Shown piece after piece: positions 1 through 12,800 of a stretch of 41,302 bases of DNA. Origin of the DNA: Liolophura sinensis (Eukaryota; Mollusca; Polyplacophora; Chitonida; Chitonidae); the NCBI RefSeq assembly GCF_032854445.1, contig NC_088300.1, positions 44,077,682 to 44,118,983 on the forward strand. The letters run 5' to 3'. Within the stretch, counting starts at the first letter, position 1, and the number at the start of each line of letters is the position of its first letter. The notes below the pieces were generated by a model. The model was not told the DNA's origin. It saw only the letters and a program-made list of their open reading frames with translations, and made no database searches. The translations under genes and the position numbers were made by a program.

Positions 1-601
1 ACAAAAATAAACTGCAAATATATTAGTTTTAGAAACTTCAACATTGAATCCATGAGTCAAATTCCAATGATAAGATAAGATACAAACATTCAGAGAATAC
101 CAGTAGCTCCCCTGATACCTGCATAATGTTCAATGGGAGACACTGTGAATAGTTGAGCAAACTGTTCAGCTATGACATTAAAGACTTCCTTGGTCTTTGA
201 TATGCAACCCTACGATTGGCCAAAAACTTCAACCAAACTGAACACCGACATCACCACTGACAGCTTCTGATCCCCTCTCACAATACCTCTCCTTACTTCG
301 CAAAGCGAGCTAATAAGATAACTGCTGCTCAACAGCTGCACTAACAGAATCCAAAAGAGTTATCCCCCTTTATACCTGTACCATATCTGTATTTGTGGAA
401 AATATGGATTATCATTATATATTATATGGAAAAACATGGAAATCTGATACAATAGAAATTTGGAGTTTCACATCTATTTTCATTCCATTTTTGGATTTTT
501 TAGAGTCAGCTTACCCGTAAAAAAACAAAAAACAAATAAAACTGGCATTGGCTTTATATATTAAAACCAAAATTAACATCAAGTAGGACCAACTCACTCA
601 C
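1..601. other. WDR6 intron downstream of exon 14, no feature seen
   Basis: AT-rich DNA following the exon 14 donor. I translated the minus strand looking for the next WDR6 block (the human HGKQGVTSVTCHGG region) and did not find it here. Confidence 0.5.
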
Positions 602-802
602 CTTCGTCTGAGTGTTGTCTATCTGGTAGACATAGACATTGCCTCCCCTGTCCCCACATACAAACTGACACCGGCTGGGGGTGAAGCAAGCTGCTGTCAC
701 CCATCGCTGTTTTGTGGGGGGTAAGATGTAAGAAGCCATAACCTCCAGTGTGGATGACCCTGTGAGACATTGATCTTCCTGGATGGTTAGCCTCCACATG
801 TG
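602..802 (-). CDS. WDR6: WDR6 exon 14 (last exon in the window)
   Basis: Acceptor ACTTTCTGTAG, donor ACGAAG|GTGAGT, 67 codons (residues 452-518). Contains ASYILPPTKQRWVTAACFTP and FVCGDRGGNVYVYQ, the most diagnostic WDR6 block (human RYLLPPSKQRWHTCSAFLPP...FLVCGDRRGSVLLF). Phase 0-0; the next exon is off the left edge. Confidence 0.95.
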
Positions 803-3800
803 CTACAGAAAGTATAAAATAACGATGTATTAACATAGCTCATTTTAGCTTGTCTCTATTAAAATCGCTTTCCTGCCATGAGCTATTTTGCTTTACAGAT
901 AGCACCTAGTTACTTATGTCACTTGCAAGCCCTCTCTCTTGTTGCCGTCTATCTAATGCTATACCACAGGCCTGCTGCAACAAGCATTATTTCTTAATTC
1001 TTAAAAACAGAAATGGAGAAAGACTTGTGCAATCTGCTGAAGTACAGAGGCCCGCTCCTTCCAAGCTCTACCTAACATTCTGCCCACTAAAGAGAAAAGC
1101 AGGCAGTACTACTTAAAAGTAAACATTTCAAGTACAAAATAAAAACAACAATATAAACAATGGCTGAACTACATGTAAGGATTAAAGCTGTACTTTCAGT
1201 CATGACAGATACCAGGTATGAATCCAAGTACGTCTATTTATAGGAACACCAAATTACAACATAAGTCAATTCAAACAAAATGCACTGGTCAATACAAATT
1301 ACATAAATAGGAGGGGTCTCCGTGGCTCAGTCGATTAGCGCGCTAGCGCAGCGTAGTGACCCAGAAGCCTCTCACCAATGCTGTCGCTGTGAGTTCAAGA
1401 CCAGCTTATGTTGGCTTCTCTCCGGCCGTACGTGGGAAGGTCTGCCAGCAACCTGCGGATAGTCGTGGGTTTCCCCCGGGGCTCTGCCCGGTTTCCACCC
1501 ACCATACTGCTGGCCGCCGTCGTATAAGTGAAATATTCTTGAGCACAGTGTAAAACACCCTCTTTTGCTACATAAAAGGTAGCCAATTGGAGAAAACTTG
1601 AATTGCCTTGCTCATGTAAATCAATCCAGACCATGTGTCCAGTTATCCAATGTTTAATAACAGTATTAAAAACTATTTTCCACCTGACATTCATACAAAA
1701 CTCAATGCTCTACGATGTTATATTTAATCTAACAATATTAACAGCTGATTTAGTCCACATTTACTATAATGTTTAACAACTACTTTTGGGCAAAGTACAG
1801 GATTGGAAACTTGGCTCTAAGCTCATAAGAAAGTCGTATTCATGATTTCTGATGATTTGTTGTGAGTAAAGATACATTATACACAGTAGAAATACAATTA
1901 ACATGTTTGGCTAGTTGGATCTGGAGTTCTTCAGTGTCTGGAGGTAATATTGTACACCCTTCCATGCTATCCCTGTTCACCACACTCTCCATGTCTACTG
2001 CTAAGTCATCTACAAGAGGGCACTATGTGATTTTTGTGTCTGTGACATATGGAAAGGACCTTCCCGTGCTTACCATAATACCCTCAGGCCCACATGTTAA
2101 CAGGGACTCCTGATCCAACCAGTTGATGCTGAGCACTTTACCCTTGTAACACTTCTCAAAAACTCTTTCCGTCGTCTTCTCTGAAAAAAGCAAGGTAAAC
2201 TGAATTTGCAAATACATTTATTAATGCCTTTTCTTAATACCAAGCTAAAGAATTTTTCACCAATAAGATAGTACCTCAGGAGACTCTCACCGATGTGGTT
2301 GCTGTGAGTTCAAGTCCAGCTCTTCCTCACATCCTCTCCGGTCTTACTCGAGAAGGTCCGTCAGCAACCTTCCGTTGGTTTTCCCAAGGCTCAGCTCAGT
2401 TTCATCCCACCATAATACTGGCCGCTGTTGTATGGGTGAAATATGCTTGAACTTGGCATAAAACATCAATCAAATAAATAAATATGTGATAGCAGCCCTC
2501 CCTTCCACCATAATGCTGGCCGGCATTGTATAAGGGAAATACTTTTGAGTACGGCATAAAACACCAAATAAATAAATATGGGTGGAGGAAAGCAGAGTGT
2601 ACACGACAAACCACTAACCTTTTGCAAGTCACTAACTTTACCACTTGCAATGAGCAGAGATTCACACCATATTGGTGGTTGAGAAGTGGTCTTCAATGAA
2701 AGTCAAACTGTGCATACGAGTATCATGAAATGCTTATTGTCACCATGCCCCCCACAAACACTGCAAGCTGCGAGTCCAGGAATTCCTTGTCCCAGGCTGG
2801 GACTGAACCTACCATAAGAATATACAAGTACACCCTTATTACGTAAAAAAACTTAAAATACATGTAGTATAGTAGAAGTGCTTCCATAACAATTGTAATA
2901 TTAAAAAATGCTTCCAAAAATTAAATCATTTACCTTTAAGTATAATAAGTGTGATTTTGCCATTTATACTTCCAAGGGCAATAACTCTTCTCTCTGGTGA
3001 AACACTTAGTACTGAGTAAGATCGGAATTCTGGGTCCTCCAGTAAAGTGGTCCACGTCCCAGTAGATACAATGAATTCAAATAAATCCCTGAAAAAAATA
3101 ACTTACTTATTTATTCTTATTTATTTTTGTGATATGCCAACAATCAAACTTACAAGTGATGAAAACCCAGCTAAAAACACAGGAAATAGCAGTATTTCTA
3201 GTCGTACACTGATTATATATTTATTTGATTGATGTTTTACACCATACTCAAGAATATTTCACATATATGATGAGGCCAGCATTATGAAGGAGAATTGGCA
3301 AAGGCCGAGGGAAACACACGCCATCCACAGGTTGCTGGTACACTTTACCACCTATGGCCAGGGAGGAAGCCAGCATGAACTGAACACACCGTGACCAAAT
3401 TGGTGAGAGGCTCCTGTGTCAGTGCACCACAATGGCATGCCCATCACCACTGCTCCACTGCCCCTAATCACCACTGCCCCTCATACACTGATGAATAAAT
3501 GGAGATCTAACTAGCATATGGAGGGATTAAATTTTCTTTTAATCTGATCAGTTTTACACTTTATTTTATTGCAACTTTCCAAAAAGTTTTCATATATAAT
3601 ATATGAAATTTTTTTCTAACCCTAAATTAAATGAAACCTACATTGCAATTTTAAGAGTCTGGCTAAATTAGAAAGTAAATAAATTTACTTTATGTGTATA
3701 TTATCCATGGCCTTAAACAGACCTTGGGTCAGTATAAATCTCCAATCCACACAAAGTTATGAAACCTTCACCCCTAGGAACTTACCCCATATTCGTCATC

Positions 3801-6800
3801 ACTAATACTCGGTCATGCCCTCGTAAAGTGACTGTCCTGGGAAAGTCCTCCTGCAGGGTCAAACAACAAACAGGTCACATGTCTGACATATCAGCTTTGT
3901 CTTTCTTGAACTTTAATATTTTCTGAAAAATTGTTGAATATAATGACCTTGCATTACTGAACAACAAAACTGAACAACAGTGTTTACAAACATACAGACA
4001 AATCAGCTCTCATCCACCCACATGTATAAGGAAAAAATTAACTTGAATGCAGCTTTTGCATAAACTCAGATATCACACCCATGTATAACTTTCCAAAGTC
4101 TTCGCATAAACTGATTTATTAATTCCACACTCCAAGGCTGTGCAAAAAATCACAAAACATATGTACGTACGTGGGAAGGTCTGCCAGCAAAATGCGGATG
4201 GTCGTGGGTTTTTCCCGGGCGGTACCCGGTTTCCACCCACCATAATGCTGGCCGCCGTCGTATAAGTGAAATATTCTTGAGTACGGCGTAAAACACCAAT
4301 CAAAAAAAAAAAAAAAAAATCAAAACATATATAAGGGGAGACAATCTAGTCTGCATGTAGTTTACACACTCTCCTTTACACACCACTCCCCTCCAACAAC
4401 ATGACAAACACCAGAGGTGCACATTTTGCTTGGTCGCTAGACCATCTCAGCATTATGAATGTGACCCATGTACAAGTATCTTTGAACTTAGTCCTACTTT
4501 CTTCAGTTGTGGAGGAGAGAGGTTCTCAAAATTCACATCTGTGTTGAGACGGTGTTCTTGCTGCAGTTTCCAGAGTCGTATACTGTGATCTCCCCCTCCA
4601 GTTGCCTAGATGAGGAGACAAGTGATTACATGAATGAAAATAACTGTTAATCTAGTAGAACAAGAGGCACAATGTGGTCCCATTACAGAACAAGTTTAAA
4701 GTTTTTAGCACTGCAAAGGACCATATTTTGGATATCCATTAACTGAATATATTCAAAATTTACACTTAAATTCTTATTTGATTAATCTCTGGAGTCACTA
4801 GTTTTCATTGTTCTATAATTCGCAAGTCATGTTTCTCACTCAAGAATGAAAAGCATGTATCACTTTTTCCCATCAAAGTTGGTAAATGGCCTCAAACATG
4901 TGTACTAATTTAACCTGTTAAAACTATTTCACGCAGTTCATTAAATATCCTGAATAGAATGACGAATTAGACTTCATATCAATAAATACCACCTCAGTGA
5001 ACATATTAAAAAGTACAAGGATGTGCTTTTAACTCTACCTGCACAAATCACTTTGTATTTCATTTCCAATATTTTTTCTTTAAATCTGTAAGTACTAAAT
5101 GACATATCCTTTTGAAAACTAAATGCAAACAATTTCATGCAAACATAATTCCCACTAAACTTACCACAAACTTCCCTTCCCGATCAACACTCAAGCTCCA
5201 TATACTTTTCCCCTAGCAATAAATAAACACATGCACTGTCTATGAGTATAAATTTACATGTACAGTTAAAGATATAAATACAAGACAATATTAATCTTTA
5301 TTACATAGAATGCAGAAGACATACTTAGGTGACAGAATGCATTTGATGTTGAAAATGACAAATCTAAGCACACAAAGAATATAACCCAAGGAAAGTTTAA
5401 ACCCTTTCAGAAAAATCTGGTTATTTATATAGTCGTGTGTACAAATTGCCTTATCAATACAAACCCTGTGACCTTTATACTTCTGGATGATATTCCCATC
5501 ATAGTCCCACACACAGCACGTGGAATCCTACAAAAAGCCACTTCTTTTGAATACACATAAGCAGTGGAGATCAAATTATTCTGTCATAAAATATTGTTCA
5601 AAATTACACGATCAAACTAGATTCAAAATGTAAGTAAGAATATTTACATAAGGAGGTGTTTAATAATTCAGAATTGAAATCAACTAGAGCAAATCAGAAC
5701 TGCACTCCCATGAAGGGTTTAATTCTTCAGTTTTTACATACACCGTAACTATCCTACGGCAGATTTACCTCCCCTACACTGATCAGTTTGTTGAGGAGCA
5801 TACAAACGGACCAGACCCTAGCCGAATGACCGTATAAAACTCTCAGCAATGTAAACTCTGTCTGTGCCCAGTCGCCCGATGGCCCCGTGGCCTGCCACAG
5901 ATGAATGCTACGATCGTCTGACACAGAGCAGAGGCGCTGGAGTTCCCAGTGGTAATCAATGTCAAATATCACACCCTGAAATTGAGAGTAAAAGATTTAT
6001 GGACAGCATCAGATTGAAAACAGGAAAAGAAAAAATGAGAGCAGTTCATTGCTGAACATAATAACATTTCTTACCCTTAATGTAAGTGTTTATATCAAAT
6101 GTTACTAGTGGGAGTAAGACCTGGTCTAATGGTTAGAGGTGCTTGTCTGTCAATTGCAAGGGCAAAGGAGCTAAGGGTTCATACCTGGCCTGTGACAGGG
6201 CAAATTCCCAGCTCTCATTGTCTGGGAGGGCTTGGATACAACAGGCAATCCATAATAGACCATTTGTATTTGTAAATAAAAATTTTTGAGTATGGCATCA
6301 AACAACAATCAAAAAATGAATAATTACTCCACATTCTTGAATATAATACTGTTCCTTTAGAAAAACATTCATTAATTTTACCATGTAATGAGTCATATAC
6401 ATGAAAAGCTACATTTTGAACATGCAACCTCTGTAGTGGTCAAAGGATAGTGCTCAGAACAAGGCAGTATGGGCCACTTCATCAGCCAGAGTGCCGTATT
6501 GGTCAAAGGATAGTGCTCAGAACAAGGCAGTATGGGCCACTTCACCAGCCAGAGCGCCCTATTGGTCAAGGGTAGTGCTCAGAACAAGGCAGTATGGGCC
6601 ACTTCACCAGCCAGAGCGCCGTTTTGGCCAAAGGATAGTGCTCAGAACAAGGCAGTATGGACCACGTTACCAGCCAGAGCGCCGTATTGGTCAAAGGATA
6701 GTGCTCAGAACAAGGCAGTATGGACCATGTTACCAGCCAGAGTGCCGTATTGGTCAAGGGTAGTGCTCAGAACAAGGCAGTATGGGCCACTTCACCAGCC

Positions 6801-9800
6801 AGAGCGCCGCATTGGACTAAGGATAGTGTTCAGAACAAGGCAGTATGGGCCACTTCTCCAGCCAGAGCGCCGTATTGGACAAAGGATAGTGCTCAGAACA
6901 AGGCAGTATGGACCACGTTACCAGCTAGAAATCTGTACTGGCCAAAGGATAGTGCTCAGAACAAGGCAGTATGGACCATGTTACCAGCCAGAGCGCCGTA
7001 GTGGTCAAGGGTAGTGCTCAGAACAAGGCAGTATGGGCCACTTCACCAGCCAGAGCGCCGTATTGGACAAAGGATAGTGTTCAGAAGAAGGCAGTATGGG
7101 CCACTTCACCAGCCAGAGCGCCATATTGGACACAGGATAGTGCTCAGAACAGGGCAGTAAGGACCACGTTACCAGCCAGAGCGCCATATTGGTCAAAGGA
7201 TAGTGCTCAGAACAAGGCAGTATGGACCACGTTACCAGCCAGAGCGTTGTATTGGTCAAGGGTAGTGCTCAGAACAAGGCAGTATGGGCCACTTCACCAG
7301 CCAGAGCACCGTATTGGTCAAGGGTAGTGCTCAGAACAAGGCAGTATGGGCCACTTCACCAGCCTGAGCGCCGTATTGGCCAAAGGATAGTGCTCAGAAC
7401 AAGGCAGTATGGACCACTTTACCAGCCAGAGCTAATATATTGATCAAAGGATAGTGCTCAGAACAAGGCAGTATGAACCACTTTACCAGCCAGAGCTAAT
7501 ATATTGATCAAAGGATAGTGCTCAGAACAAGGCAGTATGGGCCACTTTACCAGCCAGAGTGCCGTTTTGGACAAAGGGTAGTGCTCAGAACAAGGCAGTA
7601 TGGGCCACTTCACCAGCCAGAGTGCTGTTTTGGTCAAAGGATAGTGCTCAGAACAAGGCAGTGTGGAGCACTTCACCAGCGAGAGTGCCTGAAAGTAATA
7701 TATTCAGTACACAAAGAAACAAATAATATTTCTCAGAAATTAATATATTTATAGAAAGCAGCATTTAGTTACTTTGTCATACTTGACATTTCTAAACACA
7801 ATACTAGAGCATACCTCATGACCTTGGAGTCTGTGCAGCACAGGTGACCTTCCCTGATGAAAGTCTCTAGTGTTCACTGACCACAACACTACCTGGTTAA
7901 ACACAGTCCCTGCGGCCAGGATTAGCTCTGACCACCAGTGACCAATAAAATGGGCACAATATCTGCCATTATTAAGGAGTTATGTTTGATTTCAGATTAG
8001 CCAATATACATCATTTATTTCAATTACACTGGACTCTTGTAACGAAAGTACAAACAAACAATCTTATTTGTAACTTTATGCTTAGCAACCAAAACTGTTT
8101 AACAATGGACGATTGAGATTTTCCCTGCTGTGCAAGTAGATTTCATGTAAAAATATAGAGCAAAAGGCATATTGAGTCCAGATGTGTGAAAAAGACAAAA
8201 CATATCCATGTAGCCTATACCTTATAAAGTGTACAGACACAAAGGATACATGATACAGACTTCTTCACACTGGACTCTCTCTAAGACAGCTGTAGTCTTC
8301 CAGTCCCAAAGAATGACGGTATTATGACCAAGGCCAAGTGCTAGTATGGGGTCATCCTGAGAAGAGAAATCAAGAGCTAGCCTTGGATTATCTTGAGAAA
8401 AGGAAACAATAGCTACTCTTGGATGATCCTGAGAAAAGGAAACAAGAGCTAGCTTTGGATTATCCCAAGAAAAGAAAACAAAAGCTTGTCTAGTGGGTCT
8501 TCAAAAAAGCAAACAAGGCCTAGAAAGGAAGAGCTAGCCTGGGAGGATCCTGACAACATGAAACAAGAGCTAGTTTGGGGAGATCCTCAGAGAAGGAAAC
8601 AACAGCTAGTTTGGGAGATCCCAAGAAAAGGAAACAAGAGCTAGCCTGAGTTGTCCTGAGGAAATGAAACAAGAGCTAGTCTGGAGGACCTTAAGAAAAG
8701 GAAACAACGCCTAGTTTGGGGGATCCTAAGACAAGGAAACAAGAGATGGTCTGGGGTGATACAGAGAAAAGGAAACAAGAGCTAGCCTGTATTGTCCTGA
8801 GAAAAGGAAACAAAAGCTAGTCTGGAGGATCTTAAGAAAAGGAAACAACAGCTAGTTTGGGGGATCCTAAGAAAAGGAAACAAGAGATGATCTGGGGTGA
8901 CATGAAGAAAAAGAAACAAGAGCTAGTCTGAGTTGTCCTGAGAAAAGGAAACAAGAGCTAGTCTGGAGGATCTTAAGAAAAGGAAACGACAGCTAGTTTG
9001 GGGGATCCTAAGAAAAGAAAACAAGAGATGGTTTGGGGTGATACAGAGAAAAGGAAACAAGAGCTAGCCTGTGTTGTCCTGAGAAAAGGAAACAAGAGCT
9101 AGTCTGGAGGATCTTAAGACAAGGAAACAACAGCTAATTTGGGGGATCCTAAGAAAAGGAAAGAAGGGATGGTGTGGGGTGATATGAAGAAAAGGAATCA
9201 AGAGCTAGGCTGTGTTGTCATGAGAAAAAGAAGCGAGAGTTTGTCTGGGGAGAGCCTCAAAAAAAGAAAACAACAGCTAGTTTGGGGGATCCTCAGAAAA
9301 GGAAACAAGGGGTAGTCTGAGAAGTGATCCTGAGAAAGGGATACACGAGCTAGTCTAAGGAATCCTGAGAAAAGGGAACAAGAGCTAATCTGGGGAGATC
9401 CTCAGAGGAGGAAACAAATCTAATCTTGGGGTATCCTGAGATAAAGAAATAGGAGCTAACCTGGAGAGATAATGAGAAAACGACCGTGTCTGGTGGAGGA
9501 TCATGAGAAAAGAAAACAAGAGCTAGTCTGGTGAAATCTTGAAAAAATGAAACAAAACCTTGTATGGGGGAGGGTCGTGAGAAAGGGAAACAGGAGCTAG
9601 ACTTGTGAGATCCGAGAGAAAGAAACAAAGGCTATTCTTTGAGAGATCATGAGGAAAGGAACCAATCTCCTTATCAGTTAGGTGACAACTTTCGATACCT
9701 GACGTAAACTACACAAGTTTATTATGACCAGAAATCTAACAAAGTGTAAAATGCATAAAAAGTTTACTGTAATTAAAATCACAGTGTGTAAACTTAATTG

Positions 9801-12800
9801 CCAAAACTGTTCTGGGGAACAAGGAATGGTCATGTGTGGTAAAGTTGTGTAATCTGTCCAGTAGGTACAAAGACACCAATTTCATTTTCTTAAATAAATC
9901 ATTTCTCCAAAAAGACACCTGTGATTCATACATGGCTGTTTAGAAATCCATTTCGTTTAAATGCTAACTGAATTTCAATCTTACCTTATCGTTTAACCAG
10001 GTGACATCCCAAATCAGGTCCTCGCATTCCCACAGCTTGCAATGGAAGATAACCCTGTAAAGGAGAAGTGGTAGTTCCCTAAACGTTTAGAAGTTTTACT
10101 GAGTGCAATATTTACTTATTTATTTATTTGATTGGTGTTTTACGCCATACTCAAGAATATTTCACTTATACAACAGCGGCCAGCATTATGGTGGGTGGAA
10201 ACCGGGCACAGCCCGGGGGAAACCCACGACCATCCGCAGGTTGCTGACAGACCTTCCCACATACGGCCGGAGAGGAAGCCAGCATGAGCTGGACTTGAAC
10301 TCACAGCGACCGCATTGGTGAGAGGCTCCTGGGTCATTACGCTGCGCTAGCGCGCTAACCGACTGAGCCACGGAGGCCCCCTGAGTGCAATACAATATTG
10401 AGTGCATGACATTTTTGTGCAAGTATGGTAGAAGAGGTGAAATGTTACACATTTTGCTAAATTCTGATAATTCCATTAGACTTATGATATTGTTTTGAGG
10501 TTTGTTTGAAGGGTAAGATAATAGCCTATAGGTAAGATGTAAGTTTCAGCACCAAAAGTAATATTTTATGACATTTATTTGTCTCTTTAAATGGACTTTT
10601 TTGAGAGAAATGTCAAGTCATTTACCTCATACAATACCAGATACCAAAGTTTTATGCTATAGACACAACATCAAAAAAGTATCAGCCAAAAGAACACACA
10701 AAAAATGCCATCATGGAATAAATGAGTGAATGACTGGGGAGTATTTCAGCAATATTTGCAATGAGAACATATGAGAAGTGGGAAACAGCTTGTCAGCATT
10801 GCTAACAGATCTATTTTGAAATGGAAGAATAGCTAACAGAAATGATTCATCACATACTACTGTTCCTGATGACATATTTCTACATCCCATAAATCTAACA
10901 ACATACCTGTTCCCAGGACAGTCATAATTCCAGACCCTGATGCTCTTCTCTCCAAAACAGCATGACAGACATGGGTGCTCCTCAGTTTCTGAAGGAGGAG
11001 GCAATACATGTATGAGATTTTCAACCACAGACTTGCTCAAATGAAATATAGGTGTGTCAGCCCTGAAATTACTAAATTTTCAAGAGAGCAGTCTTTACAG
11101 TTGACCTTCACTTGTTCACCTTAAACAACAGACATAAGAAATTCTGATACTTCATTCATTTAACACCTCACACAATGGATATGATGCTGCTGACTGTGTT
11201 TAGGTGGAGGCAAACAAGGTAGAGAAATTTGTTTTAAGTTCAAAAAATCCGGTTTTTTGCTTATTAATCGGCCATCTACAGAGTGTGGATAGGCTAAGGC
11301 AAAGTATTGAGAAGAACCCTGACATGTTTTTTTTTTTTGGTTTGCACTTTTTGGATATAAACAAACATTGAGAAGGAAAGCAACCTTGATGCAAATTTCG
11401 AATTCCATGGATGTTTCTGCAGGTCAAGGCCTCAACCCTCAAGAGTAAACCCTCTCCATCTCGAAGACTGTAGAAGTGAAGTGATGAGCCAATGCCAGCT
11501 GTAACCAAAATCATCAAGGTTTGAAAAATAATTATCAAAATTTAATCCTTTTCATATGGTACATATTGGATTTGCAAATTTAAAATGAAAGACCACACAT
11601 TGCAAATAATATAACATTGTTACTTCACAGGGGTGGACACAGGTCTAAAATACATCATATTAGAGAAACCAGGTAGATTCTGCATTCTTCAAAACTGGGA
11701 TCTCATGTCGTCAGTAGAAAAAGATATGTCCTAAGGTTCTAGAAATAACTCAAGCCTGATCAGTTTAAACTGATCACATGATGGCTCTTCAGCTGTTCAG
11801 CACCACAATCTCTGATACTGTCAAAACGCCCATGTAGCCCTATAAAGACAGATATCTACCCTGCATGTATGTTTAAGCTGATGTCACTGCTTTAGTAGAT
11901 AATCAATATTTACTTATTTATATATTTGATTGGTGTTTCACCTCGTACTCAAAAATATTTCACTTATACGACGGCGACCAGCATTATGGTGCAAGGAAAC
12001 CAGACAGAGCCTGGGGGAATCCCATAACCATCCGCAGGTTGCTGTCAAACCTTTCCACGTACGATCGGAGAGGAAGCCAGCATGAGCAGGATTTCAACTC
12101 ACAGCGACTGCATTGGTGAGAGGCTCCTGGGTCATTATGCTGCACTTGTGCGCTAACCAACTGAGCCACGGATGCCCCATAATCACGTCAATAAAAATTA
12201 CTGATCCTTTTATATATATGTTGTACCCTATTTCATCTTACTATAGCCCTGGCTGCTGTTGTAAAAGTGAGAAATTCTTGAGTTAAGGCGTAAATCGCTA
12301 GTCAAATAAATAATTATAGGCCTATCCTCTTTCTTCAACCTTTTCAAAAGACTCTGCAATGAATACTTTGAAATATTCTGAGAGAACTATGGTGTGCAGA
12401 GAAACAATTTCCACAGTTTTATGCAGCTTGAATCTTTAGTGACACAAACAAATGATTTTAGCGAAAAAAAACCCCTGCTTTACAGGTTGAAAAAGCTAAA
12501 GATTTACAGTATATATGTTGTGTACATTGATTATCTGATTATTCTGGATATTTTTCTGCATGATCATTTTGATACCTTCATTGTTGTGCTATAATATGGA
12601 GGTACTCGAACAACAAATGAACAAAATAAAAAGTCCAACTTTTACGCCTGATGACAGACTGTCAGAGAAAAGGTAAAGAAACTATGATTAAATCTGATAT
12701 GAATTAAGAAACGGTTGATCACGTAAATAATGATGCTTTGCTGTTGATTCAATGCGTGTCGTTGTTGTTGGAAATGTAAACACCTATCAAAATATCTTTT

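Noticed and set aside
2605-2680. Possible extra WDR6 exon (minus; PPIWCESLLIASGKVSDLQK then a GTTAGT donor)
   Set aside because: Exons 12 and 13 already join in phase and match the family spacing; inserting this would break the alignment.
6491-7754. Long peptides with 21-residue repeats on both strands
   Set aside because: They arise because the minisatellite unit is 63 bp. They break at each 62-bp unit and lie antisense or intronic to WDR6.
10315-10378. Functional tRNA gene in the SINE head
   Set aside because: A/B-box similarity is to a degenerate tRNA promoter and no proper cloverleaf forms; the segment is part of a repeated SINE.
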